Shown: positions 34,730-42,219 of the stretch, in pieces
How the letters are laid out: each line of letters starts with the position of its first letter
Numbering within the stretch: position 1 is the stretch's first letter
Assembly (NCBI GenBank): GCA_032251515.1
Contig: JAVVDU010000015.1
Coordinates: 1 to 48,848 of the forward strand
Reading direction: 5' to 3'
Length of the DNA: 48,848 bases
Source: Carthagonibacter sp032251515
GTDB lineage: Bacteria > Gemmatimonadota > Gemmatimonadetes > Palauibacterales > Palauibacteraceae
Position numbers and translations under genes: made by a program
Notes under the pieces: model-generated
The model's database searches: none
Told to the model about the DNA's origin: nothing
The model's input: only the letters and a program-made list of their open reading frames with translations

Positions 34730-35136
34730 CCGACACCGCGGGCTACGCGCTCCGCGCCGTCCTGTACATCGCCCGGCACGACGCCGAGGGGCTCGTGCCG
34801 GCGCGCGTGGTGGCCGAGGCCCTGCGGGTCCCGGCGAACTACCTCTCGAAGATCCTGCACGAGCTGGCGAAGCGGGGCGTGCTGGCCTCGTCGCGCGGCG
34901 CCCGCGGCGGGTTCCGGCTCGGCGTGCGGCCCGACGAGCTGCGGATCCTCGCCGTGGTGGAGCCGTTCGAGGAGATGGAGCCCGAGCGCGTCTGCCTGCT
35001 GGGGCGGCCGGAGTGCTCCGAGGCGGATCCGTGTCCGGCGCACCACGCGTGGCGGGACGTCCTCGAGCACAAGCGGGAGTTCCTGCGGACGACGACCGTC
35101 GCCGCCCTGCTCAGCGGGGAGGCGTCGGCTCGCTGA
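34723..35136 (+). CDS. Rrf2-family regulator with IscR-like Fe-S ligand set
   Basis: 137 residues from ATG 34723, overlapping the rdhC stop. The winged-helix N-terminus is complete: DTAGYALRAVLYIARHD, VPANYLSKILHELAKRGVLAS, RGARGGFRLG. The sensor loop reads C91-x6-C98-x5-C104-x2-H107, almost the same positions as the IscR ligands (92, 98, 104, 107), so a [2Fe-2S] or [4Fe-4S] cluster is expected. Family members sense iron-sulfur status, NO or redox stress. Its location between a dehalogenase cluster and a NO-reductase-like cluster suggests it controls one or both. Its 3' end overlaps the SCO gene tail-to-tail by 26 bases. Confidence 0.92.
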   Translation: MLTDTAGYALRAVLYIARHDAEGLVPARVVAEALRVPANYLSKILHELAKRGVLASSRGARGGFRLGVRPDELRILAVVEPFEEMEPERVCLLGRPECSEADPCPAHHAWRDVLEHKREFLRTTTVAALLSGEASAR

Positions 35137-36151
35137 CCCGCGCCAGCAGGTCCGCCAGGACCCCGGGGCCGGAGGTCGTGGCGAAGGCGATCCGGCCGTC
35201 CCCGTCGAGGACGTAGACGAGCGGCGGGTGCGCCACGTCGCCGGTCAGCGGGTCCCGCGCGCGGCCCACGTTCCACGCATCGAGCACTGCCTCCACCTCT
35301 TCGACCGTGCCTCCCAGCAGGTGGTCGCCCGGGCCGAGCTCCCAGCGGCGGGCGATGTCCGGCAGGCGGGCCGGCGTGTCGCGCCACGGGTCCAGCGTGA
35401 CCACCACGAGCGGGACCGGCGCGTCGTCCGCGCCGCCCTCCGCAGCGCGCGGCTCCTTCCCGGCCGTCGCCGCGGCGCGTGCCGCCGCGTCGCGCGCTCC
35501 GCGGGCGCCCCGGACGAGCGGCGCGCAGATGTCCGTGCAGTGCCCGAAGGCGAAGGTCACGAGCGCGGGCCGGCCGGCCAGGTCCGCGAGGCGCAGCACC
35601 GCGCCGTCCTGGTCCGCCAGGCCGAGCTGCGGCGCGGGGCGGCCCAGGTGCGGGTGATCGGCCGCCGAGAGGATGGCCGGCCCGCCCGCGGCGGCGGGCC
35701 CGGCGGTCGCCTCCGCGACCCGCCACGAGGCGCCGAACACGCCCGCCAGCAGGAGCGTCCCCGCCGCCCCGAGCAGGCCGCGGCCGGCGGGACGGGCGGC
35801 GAGCCGGGCCAGGCCTCCGGCCAGCTCCGCGGGCCACACGATCGCCAGGAAGCCGACCATACCGAGCGGCTGGCCGATCAGCAGCATCCAGCCCGAGACG
35901 TCCGGCATCCCGTCCGGGCCGGCATTGAAGCACACGGCCCGGGTCCGGGCCAGCCAGGCCGGGTCGCCCGGCGCGGGCCACAGGGCCAGCGCCCACCACC
36001 CGGCCGTCACGAGGCCCACGGCCGCCAGCGCGAGCAGCGCCCACCGCTGGCCGGGCTCCAGCCCCAGTACTCCCCCGCCATCCGTCCCCCGGACCGCGCC
36101 GCGGGCCGCGCCTCCGACCGTACCGGCCGGGTCCCGTTCCGGCACCCGCAT
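35111..36151 (-). CDS. SCO1/SenC-family copper chaperone with N-terminal multi-helix membrane domain
   Basis: 346 residues. Residues ~38-150 contain three membrane helices (WALLALAAVGLVTAGWWALA; GWMLLIGQPLGMVGFLAIVW; GLLGAAGTLLLAGVFGASWR) instead of the single anchor usual for SCO proteins. The thioredoxin-like SCO domain follows: GRPALVTFAFGHCTDICAPL with the copper CxxxC, VVVTLDPWRDTPARL, and the copper-ligand histidine in DVAHPPLVYVLD. SCO proteins deliver copper to the CuA site of oxidase subunit II. It is the last gene of the minus operon, 4 bases after subunit I, which fits CuA loading of the subunit II encoded two genes upstream. Confidence 0.9.
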   Translation of the reverse strand: MRVPERDPAGTVGGAARGAVRGTDGGGVLGLEPGQRWALLALAAVGLVTAGWWALALWPAPGDPAWLARTRAVCFNAGPDGMPDVSGWMLLIGQPLGMVGFLAIVWPAELAGGLARLAARPAGRGLLGAAGTLLLAGVFGASWRVAEATAGPAAAGGPAILSAADHPHLGRPAPQLGLADQDGAVLRLADLAGRPALVTFAFGHCTDICAPLVRGARGARDAAARAAATAGKEPRAAEGGADDAPVPLVVVTLDPWRDTPARLPDIARRWELGPGDHLLGGTVEEVEAVLDAWNVGRARDPLTGDVAHPPLVYVLDGDGRIAFATTSGPGVLADLLARVSEPTPPR

Positions 36152-36155
36152 CCCG

Positions 36156-37919
36156 CTATCCGACCTTCCAGACGAAGGACAGCAGGGCCCAGTTCGCGAA
36201 GTAGTAGGTCACGAACGCGAGCAGGAACACGCCCACCAGGATCACCGTGCCGGGGACCGGCCCCAGGCGCCCCGGCGCCTCCGGCTCGACGTCCGTGTCG
36301 GGGATCTGCGTCCACGGCCGCACGATCAGTCCCTGCGGGATGCTGTCGGCGTACTTCTCCTCTTCGCCGGCCGGCAGCGGCTTGCCGAAGAACACCGACC
36401 ACACCGTCACGAGGATGTAGATCCCGCCGCCCGCGATCGCGATCAGGCCGCCGATCGCCATCACGGCGACCACGATGTCGACCGTCGGCGAGTACTGCAC
36501 GTCGAACGGCGCGCCCGTGAAGCTGGCGTCCCAGTGGCGGCGCGGCACGCCGAACGTCCCCGCGAACGTCATCGCCAGGCTGAACAGGAGCATCCCGCCC
36601 GCGAACAGCCACGGCTGGATCCTCGCCAGCGGGTAGAAGGCGATCCGCTTCCGGAAGATGAGCGGGATCACGTAGTAGGTGACCCCCATGAACGCCATCG
36701 CCGTGCCGCTCACCACCGTGGCGTGGAAGTGGCCCGGGATCCGGAGCGTGTTGTGGGCGATGATGTTGATCTGCTCGGTGCCGAACGTCACGCCCGTGAT
36801 CCCCCCCACGAACCCGAACACCACCACGCTGAACACCATCGCGCTGAAGCCCGGGTCGCCCCACGGCGCCCGGCGCAGCCAGCCGAACATGCCCCGGGTG
36901 AAGCCCCGCAGCCGCTGGCCGAGCTCGATCCCGGCCGGGACCGTGAACCCGTGGATCATGCTCGCCAGGACCGCCATGTACATGAAGTAGGAGGTGTTCC
37001 AGACCTTCCAGGCCGCGCCCATGCCCGGGTCCACCAGCAGGTGGTGCGCCGAGGCCATCGAGATGAACAGGATATAGAGGACGAACGCCGTGCGGCTGAT
37101 CTTCTGGTTCAGCACCACGCCGCCCACCGTCAGGGTGGCCAGCAGGTACCAGATCGACACCATCGCGGCCACGTTGATCTGCTGCGACGAGTGCCCCAGC
37201 CCCCACCACACGAGCCGGTAGATCTGCGGGTCGACGTGCATCAGGCCCATCGACCACAGCCAGGTGGGGATGTAGATCGCGGCGCCGTGGAGGAGCGTGA
37301 TCACCGCGATGATCGCCGCCGTGAGCGCCCCGAACGTGACGAGCGGCACGGATCCCTCGTACGTCCGCTCCCGTCGGGCCACCACCAGCGAGGCGAAGAA
37401 GATCCCCGTCGTCACCAGCGCGCCGACGGCGAACAGGATCACCCCGAGGTAGAAGTTCGGCTCCGCCCGCAGCGGCACGTAGCTGGTGAACAGGACATCC
37501 GCCTTGCCCCGCCACATCTCCCACTCCACGAGCACGGCGCCGGCCGTCATCAGCCCGAACCCCGCCCAGGCGGTGCGCGGCGCCGGGACGCGGCAGTTCA
37601 GCAGCACCGGCCCCGCGAAGATCAGAACCGCCATCTCGAAGAAGATTATGAAGAAGATGAGCATGCTCATCCCGTGCACCGTGAGGATCCGGTAGAACCA
37701 GACCGGGTCCAGCAGGTGCACGACCTGCCAGCGGGTGAGCAGCACGAGCAGCGCCGCGATCCCGCCCACCAGCAGCGACACCGTGGCCGCCACCGCGTGC
37801 GCCTTGATCAGGCGGTCGGCCGTGCGGTGGACCGCGAGGCCCGTCGTCGGGCAGGTGCGGAAGTCCGCCGCGAACCGGCCCGCCGACACCGGGGCGCCCG
37901 CCGCGCCGGGGCCGCTCAC
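36156..37919 (-). CDS. Heme-copper oxidase subunit I lacking the catalytic Tyr; probable NO-reductase-type enzyme
   Basis: 587 residues with about 13-14 helices. The low-spin haem ligand His82 lies in TVHGMSM. The CuB ligands are His243 and His292-His293, with the same 49-residue spacing as in A-type oxidases. His397 and His399 in PGHFHATV are the haem ligands. Helix VI reads GLGH243-S-S-Q-Q247, where oxygen reductases have HPxVY, so the cross-linked Tyr is Gln247. Helix VII has no substitute Tyr at the cbb3 position. GQRLRGFTRGMFGWLRRAPW is close to B-family (ba3-like) oxidases. All known O2-reducing members keep this Tyr; its loss is typical of nitric oxide reductases of the superfamily. 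I infer NO reduction to N2O, electrons entering through CuA. Exact NOR class (eNOR, bNOR or another) is undecided. Confidence 0.85.
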   Translation of the reverse strand: MSGPGAAGAPVSAGRFAADFRTCPTTGLAVHRTADRLIKAHAVAATVSLLVGGIAALLVLLTRWQVVHLLDPVWFYRILTVHGMSMLIFFIIFFEMAVLIFAGPVLLNCRVPAPRTAWAGFGLMTAGAVLVEWEMWRGKADVLFTSYVPLRAEPNFYLGVILFAVGALVTTGIFFASLVVARRERTYEGSVPLVTFGALTAAIIAVITLLHGAAIYIPTWLWSMGLMHVDPQIYRLVWWGLGHSSQQINVAAMVSIWYLLATLTVGGVVLNQKISRTAFVLYILFISMASAHHLLVDPGMGAAWKVWNTSYFMYMAVLASMIHGFTVPAGIELGQRLRGFTRGMFGWLRRAPWGDPGFSAMVFSVVVFGFVGGITGVTFGTEQINIIAHNTLRIPGHFHATVVSGTAMAFMGVTYYVIPLIFRKRIAFYPLARIQPWLFAGGMLLFSLAMTFAGTFGVPRRHWDASFTGAPFDVQYSPTVDIVVAVMAIGGLIAIAGGGIYILVTVWSVFFGKPLPAGEEEKYADSIPQGLIVRPWTQIPDTDVEPEAPGRLGPVPGTVILVGVFLLAFVTYYFANWALLSFVWKVG

Positions 37920-38491
37920 CGGTCACCTCCCGCCGCCGCTACGGCGTCGCCGTCGGCGGGCAGCACCTCGATGCGCCCCACCATCACGTGGTGGCCCACC
38001 CCGCAGAACTCGTTGCACACGATCCGGTAGTCTCCGGCCTCGGTGGGCGTCACGTCGAGCGCGTAGTCGTAGCCCGGCACGACCTGGAAGTTGATGTTGA
38101 ACGGGTAGAGGTTGAACCCGTGGTTCACGTCGATGCTGGAGAGATGGATCCGGTACTGGACGCCTTCGCGCAGCCGCAGCACCGGCGTCCACTGCCACAT
38201 CTTCCCCAGCAGGTAGACGTCGGCGCCCGGCGGGGGCTCGACGACGGGGATTCCCGCCTCCTCGCCCACCTGGTAGTCGGCGATGAACTGGTTCGTGCGG
38301 GCCTCGAAGTCGGCCGGCTCCACGCGGTGCCGGATGCCCGTCGTGTTCTGGCCGCCCTTGAGATGCCAGAGAGGCATCATGGCGAACAGGATCAGGCACC
38401 AGACGAAGGCCACGGCGATCCAGATCTTCTCGGTCCGGTGCGCGGGCTTCCACCAGATGCCGCGTGCGGGGGTGATGCCGCTGTCGAACAT
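37916..38491 (-). CDS. Heme-copper oxidase subunit II with CuA site
   Basis: 191 residues. One N-terminal membrane helix (KIWIAVAFVWCLILFAMMPL) is followed by a periplasmic cupredoxin domain. The CuA ligand set is complete: His124 in DVNHGFNLYP, then C159-N-E161-F-C163-G-V-G-H167-H-V-M170. The single helix and short domain are like B-family subunits II. The aromatic patch GKMWQWTPVL is the usual electron-entry region. It accepts electrons from a soluble cytochrome c or cupredoxin and passes them to subunit I. It overlaps the subunit I start by 4 bases. Confidence 0.93.
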   Translation of the reverse strand: MFDSGITPARGIWWKPAHRTEKIWIAVAFVWCLILFAMMPLWHLKGGQNTTGIRHRVEPADFEARTNQFIADYQVGEEAGIPVVEPPPGADVYLLGKMWQWTPVLRLREGVQYRIHLSSIDVNHGFNLYPFNINFQVVPGYDYALDVTPTEAGDYRIVCNEFCGVGHHVMVGRIEVLPADGDAVAAAGGDR

Positions 38492-38531
38492 TCCGGCTCT
38501 CCCGGTGCGGGGTGCGTGGGACGGCGGACCG

Positions 38532-38705
38532 TCAGGGCAGCGGAGCGGGCGGGAGGGTCAGCACCTCCCACAGGCCCCAACCGGTGAAGCAGACCGCCAT
38601 CACGAGGATGCCGAGGATCAGCAGGAGGAACGGGCGGTCGAACAGCCGCTGGCCCCAGGGAACCTCGTCCCCGGACGCCGGGCCGTGCGGTGCGGAATCG
38701 GGCAT
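38532..38705 (-). CDS. 57-aa single-helix membrane protein, first gene of the oxidase operon
   Basis: Reading from ATG 38705 gives a 57-residue protein ending at 38532. It has an acidic/polar N-terminus (MPDSAPHGPASGDEVPWGQR) and one strong helix (FLLLILGILVMAVCFTGWGL), then WEVLTLPPAPLP. An AGGAGG Shine-Dalgarno six bases before the ATG supports translation. It sits 40 bases before subunit II in the same direction. Small single-helix subunits are common in B-family heme-copper enzymes (for example subunit IIa of ba3), so a structural subunit is the likely role. I do not recognise a named family. Confidence 0.72.
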   Translation of the reverse strand: MPDSAPHGPASGDEVPWGQRLFDRPFLLLILGILVMAVCFTGWGLWEVLTLPPAPLP

Positions 38706-38774
38706 CTCGGCCTCCTGGCCTGTCGGGAGCGCGCCGGTGTCCGCTGGCCGGCCGGCGCCTTTTGAATCGCACCC

Positions 38775-38789
38775 CTATGTGATAAATAG
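38775..38789. promoter_or_regulatory. AT-rich divergent promoter/operator of the NO-reductase-like locus
   Basis: CTAT-GTGATAA-ATAG (arms 38775-38778 and 38786-38789) is the only AT-rich block in the 142-base divergent region. Its minus-strand form TATTTATCACATAG partly resembles TATTTGTTATCTGTA upstream of rdhA. It lies 59 bases before ATG 38848 and 70 before ATG 38705. Confidence 0.35.
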
Positions 38790-38847
38790 CGGAGGGGCCG
38801 TTGTCCAGAGGTCCGGATCGGCACGGGAAGACGAGGAACAGGGTGCG

Positions 38848-40572
38848 ATGAGCGCGGAGGACATCACGGCAGGCGAGCGGACGGGCCCGCCCCGCGGCGG
38901 TGCGGCGGGCGGACGGGCCGGCGTTTCGGGCGGACGGGCCGGGGAGGCGGGCGGGCCGGACGGACACGCCCGGGCGCCCGGACCCCTCGCACGGACACTG
39001 GCCCGCGTCGACGCGGCGCTGGACCGCCTCTACGGGTCACGGTACAACCCGCTGCTCCAGAGCGGCCCCATCGCCGTGGCGCTGCTGCTCGTCCTGCTCG
39101 TGACGGGGATCTACCTGCTCCTGTTCTACCGGATCGGCGACCCGCACGGCTCCACGGCCCGCATCGCCGGGCAGGCGTGGACGGGAAGCTGGATCCGTTC
39201 CCTGCACCGCTTCTCGTCCGACGCCGCGCTCGTCGCGGTGGCCGTGCACGCGCTCCGCATGTTCGCGCGCCGGCGCACCTGGGGGGCGCGGGCGCTCGCG
39301 TGGCTGTCCGGGCTCGCCCTGGTCGGCCTGTTCGGGCTCATCGCCGTGACCGGATTCGTGATGGCGTGGGACGTCCAGGGCCAGGTCCTGGCGGAGGAGG
39401 GAGCCCGCCTGCTCGATGCCCTGCCGGTATTCGCCGAGCCCGTGGGGCGCACGTTCATCGGCGAGCGCCCGCTGCCCGGGGCCTTCTTCTTCCTGAACTA
39501 CTTCCTCCACATCGCCGTCCCGCTCGGCGTCGGCGCCCTGCTCTACGTCCACGTGAGCCGCGTCGCGCGGCCCGTGCTGCTGCCGCCCCGGGGGCTCGGG
39601 TGGGGGCTCGTCGGCCTCCTCGTGCTCCTCGCCGTCGCGTGGCCCGCCCCACTCGGCCCGGCGGCCGACCCGGCCCGACTCGTGACCTCCGCGCCGTTCG
39701 ACTGGTTCTTCGGAGCGTGGCTCCCGGTGTCGCGCGCCCTTCCCGCGTGGGCCGTGTGGGCGGCGGGCGGCGCTGCGGTCCTGGCGGCCGTCGCGGTCCC
39801 GGTACTCACGCGGCCCGCGCCCGCCGCGCGTCCCGCCCCGTCCCGCGTGGACCCCGCGACCTGTACGGGCTGCGAGCAGTGCGTGATCGACTGCCCCTGG
39901 GAGGCGATCGCCCTCGTCGCCCGGGCCCCCGGAGATCCCCGCCCCGGCCCGGTGGCCCGCGTCGACCCGGCCGCCTGCGTGAGCTGCGGGATCTGTGCCG
40001 GCTCCTGCGCCCCCATGGGCGTGGGACCGCCGGGGCGGACCGGGCGGGACCAGGTGGCCCGGGTGCGCGAGTTCCTCGCCGCCCGGGCGCCCGGACCGCG
40101 CGACGTGGTGCTCGTGGCCTGTTCCTCGGGCCCGGGCGGGCTGGAGCGCCTCGGCGCGGCGGGCGGCGCGGCCGCGGCCGGCGACGCGGTGGCGCGGGGC
40201 GGCACGATCCCGTGGCCCGTCTCCTGCGCCGGGAGCCTTCACACCTCGGTCGTCGAGCTGCTGCTGCGGGGCGGTGCCGGGGGGGTCGTGATCGCCGCCT
40301 GTCCGGCCCGGGACTGCTGGAACCGGGAAGGGACGAAGTGGGCCGAACAGCGCCTGTTCCACGACCGGGAGGCAGAGCTCCAGGCCCGCGTGGAGCGTCG
40401 CCGGGTGCGCTGGGTGGAGGCGGGCGCCGGCCGGCCCGAAGTCGTGGCCGCGGCGGTGGCGGAGCTGCGGGCGGAGATCGCCACCCTTCCCGGCCCCGCC
40501 GCGGAGCGTGCGCCCGAGCCGGACCTCGCCTGCGAGACGGCCGCGGACCGGTCCGTGGAGACGGTCGGGTGA
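38848..40572 (+). CDS. Fusion of di-haem cytochrome b, two [4Fe-4S] ferredoxin motifs and an MvhD/FlpD domain
   Basis: 574 residues from ATG 38848. After a glycine-rich N-terminus with a 7-residue repeat, four to five helices (~70-310) form a bc1/b6-type cytochrome b core: His120/His134 and His221/His235, each pair 14 apart, for two b-haems. A ferredoxin module follows: CTGCEQCVIDCP (~337) and CVSCGICAGSC (~376). Residues ~418-535 match the [2Fe-2S] MvhD/FlpD domain of methyl-viologen hydrogenase and Hdr complexes: VVLVACSSG, PVSCAGSLHTSVVELLLRGG and VVIAACPARDCWNREGT. The domain has four cysteines, but the first CxxC is reduced to one. It could link quinol to a soluble partner or to the CuA enzyme. 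It is the first gene of the plus operon. Confidence 0.88.
   Translation: MSAEDITAGERTGPPRGGAAGGRAGVSGGRAGEAGGPDGHARAPGPLARTLARVDAALDRLYGSRYNPLLQSGPIAVALLLVLLVTGIYLLLFYRIGDPHGSTARIAGQAWTGSWIRSLHRFSSDAALVAVAVHALRMFARRRTWGARALAWLSGLALVGLFGLIAVTGFVMAWDVQGQVLAEEGARLLDALPVFAEPVGRTFIGERPLPGAFFFLNYFLHIAVPLGVGALLYVHVSRVARPVLLPPRGLGWGLVGLLVLLAVAWPAPLGPAADPARLVTSAPFDWFFGAWLPVSRALPAWAVWAAGGAAVLAAVAVPVLTRPAPAARPAPSRVDPATCTGCEQCVIDCPWEAIALVARAPGDPRPGPVARVDPAACVSCGICAGSCAPMGVGPPGRTGRDQVARVREFLAARAPGPRDVVLVACSSGPGGLERLGAAGGAAAAGDAVARGGTIPWPVSCAGSLHTSVVELLLRGGAGGVVIAACPARDCWNREGTKWAEQRLFHDREAELQARVERRRVRWVEAGAGRPEVVAAAVAELRAEIATLPGPAAERAPEPDLACETAADRSVETVG
38907..38942 (+). repeat. 15-bp direct repeat in the 5' end of the cytochrome b fusion gene
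   Basis: GGGCGGACGGGCCGG occurs at 38907-38921 and 38928-38942, spaced 21 bases. It gives an in-frame seven-residue repeat (GGRAGVS/GGRAGEA) in the disordered N-terminus. Confidence 0.85.
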
Positions 40573-41135
40573 GCGCCGCGCGGCGCGTGGCCGCGGCGAT
40601 CGTGGCCCTGGCGGCGGTGGCGGGCCTCGGCTTCCTGTCGCGCGCTCCCCTGCCTGCGGCGGACCCGGGGGAAGCGGCTCTGCGCCTGAGCTGGCGCCTG
40701 CGGGGCGAGGAGGCCGGCGAGTGCCGCTTCCCCACCGCGGCGGAGCTCGAGGACCTGCCGCCCCACATGCGCAACCCCGACGCCTGCGCGGTGGTCGTGC
40801 CCCCCTACCGGCTCACCGCCGAGGTGGACGGTCGGCCGCTGGTCGACGCCCGCGTCGAGGCGCGCGGGGCGCACGGCGACCGGCCGCTGTTCGTGTACCG
40901 GGACCTTCGCCTGCCCGCCGGGACGCACGCGGTACGCATCCGCTTCGCCCCGGACGGCGGGCCGGATGGCGGGCCGGACGAGGGTGACGCGGACGGCCGG
41001 TCCGGCGACGAGGAGGATACCGCTCCCCTCGTCCTGCACATCGAAGAGACGCTGACCCTCGGGCCGGGCGACGTGCTCCTCGTCACCCGTCATCCCGACA
41101 CGGGTGCGCTCGAGGTGCGGAGGCCCCGTGGCTGA
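40569..41135 (+). CDS. Exported protein of unknown function in the oxidase operon
   Basis: 188 residues from GTG 40569, overlapping the previous stop as GTGA. An N-terminal hydrophobic segment (VAAAIVALAAVAGLGFL) acts as signal or anchor. The remainder is periplasmic and beta-rich: LRLSWRLRGEEAGECR, an apparent paired-cysteine region (GECR and PDACAVV), PPYRLTAEVDGRPLVD, and VYRDLRLPAGTHAVRIRF. A short DGGPDGGPDEGD insert is encoded by a 12-base repeat. I do not recognise a family. Its position between the cytochrome b fusion and heme O synthase suggests a role in assembly or electron transfer of the same complex. Confidence 0.75.
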   Translation: MSAARRVAAAIVALAAVAGLGFLSRAPLPAADPGEAALRLSWRLRGEEAGECRFPTAAELEDLPPHMRNPDACAVVVPPYRLTAEVDGRPLVDARVEARGAHGDRPLFVYRDLRLPAGTHAVRIRFAPDGGPDGGPDEGDADGRSGDEEDTAPLVLHIEETLTLGPGDVLLVTRHPDTGALEVRRPRG

Positions 41136-42060
41136 GGCGGCCCGGCGTCCCGCGCGCGTCCGCTCCGCGGCGCGGCCGTCCCCGGCCCGCCTGGGGGCCT
41201 GGGTGGAGCTCACCAAGCCCGGCATCGCGCTGTACATGACGCTGACCGCCGGGGCCGCCGCGTTCGTCGCGCTGAACGGGCGTCCGGGCGCGGGCCTCGT
41301 CCTGCACGTGCTGCTGGGCACGGCCCTCGGCAGCGGCGGGGCGCTGGCCCTGAACCAGGTCGCGGAGCGGGACCTCGACGCCCGCATGCAGCGGACGCGG
41401 GGACGCCCCATCCCGTCCGGCCGGCTCGGCCCGGCCGGGGCCCGCGCGTTCGGCCTCCTGCTCCTCGCGGCCGGCACCGCCTGGCTCTTCTTCACGGTGG
41501 GCCCGACCGCGGCGGCGCTCGGCCTCGCCTCCGCCGCCACCTACCACTGGCTGTACCGTCCCCTCAAGCGGCGATCGTGGCTGTCGGTGCCGGCCGGTGC
41601 GGTGCCCGGGGCCATGCCCGTCCTCATCGGCTGGAGCGCCGCCACGGGACGCGTGGACGCCGCCGCCCTGTCGCTCTTCCTCGTCGCCTGGCTGTGGCAG
41701 CATCCGCACGTGCTGGGGCTCGCCTGGATGCTGCGCGAGGACCACGCGCGCGTCGGGTTCCGCATGGCGCCGCCGGGGCCGCGGCCGGCCGCCCGGATCG
41801 GCCGCTGGGCCGTCGCCGCGTGCGCCCTGCTCGTGCCGGCGGGCCTGCTGCCGTGGATCCTGGGCGCCGCCGGGCCCCTGTACGCCGCCGGCATGACCCT
41901 GCTCGGCGCCGCGTTCCTCGGGCGGGCCGTGGTCTCGGCGCGGGCCCTGGCGCTCGGCGCCACTCCCGGCACCCGGCCGGCCCGCGACCTCTTCCTCGCG
42001 TCCCTCGCCTGGCACCCGGCGTTCCTCCTCCTGCTCGTGGTGGACGTGCTGGCGCGCTGA
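41128..42060 (+). CDS. ctaB: Protoheme IX farnesyltransferase (heme O synthase)
   Basis: 310 residues. GTG 41128 overlaps the previous stop by 8 bases; ATG 41104 is an alternative. UbiA-type prenyltransferase with about eight helices and both aspartate-rich regions: LNQVAERDLDARMQRTRGRP near residue 75 and a degenerate second site near WMLREDHARVGF (~208-219), after WLWQHPHV. It transfers a farnesyl group to haem b, giving haem O for heme-copper oxidases. Its place in the operon means the enzyme encoded here probably uses an O- or A-type haem at its active site. No ctaA is visible in the window. Confidence 0.92.
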   Translation: MAEAARRPARVRSAARPSPARLGAWVELTKPGIALYMTLTAGAAAFVALNGRPGAGLVLHVLLGTALGSGGALALNQVAERDLDARMQRTRGRPIPSGRLGPAGARAFGLLLLAAGTAWLFFTVGPTAAALGLASAATYHWLYRPLKRRSWLSVPAGAVPGAMPVLIGWSAATGRVDAAALSLFLVAWLWQHPHVLGLAWMLREDHARVGFRMAPPGPRPAARIGRWAVAACALLVPAGLLPWILGAAGPLYAAGMTLLGAAFLGRAVVSARALALGATPGTRPARDLFLASLAWHPAFLLLLVVDVLAR

Positions 42061-42089
42061 CGGTCGCCCCCCTCCGTCCGGCCCGGACC

Positions 42090-42095
42090 TTGACA
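42090..42095 (+). promoter_or_regulatory. Possible -35 box for the MBOAT operon
   Basis: A perfect TTGACA in the 159-base intergenic region, 125 bases before the MBOAT start. The hexamer 17 bases downstream (GTTCCT) is a poor -10. Confidence 0.25.
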
Positions 42096-42219
42096 TCAAC
42101 GGTCGATTTGCCGTTCCTCGGTCGTCCCGGGCGCCCCGACTGCCGCGCGTGGGGCTCGCTCCGGGCGCGCTTCGAGGCACGCGCCGGACCTTTCCTCACA
42201 GCGCCGGAGCCAGAGCCCC

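Noticed and set aside
36156..38491. Reading the cluster as an ordinary O2-reducing cytochrome c oxidase
   Set aside because: The invariant Tyr four residues after the CuB histidine is Gln247 and there is no substitute, so O2 reduction is not the best call.
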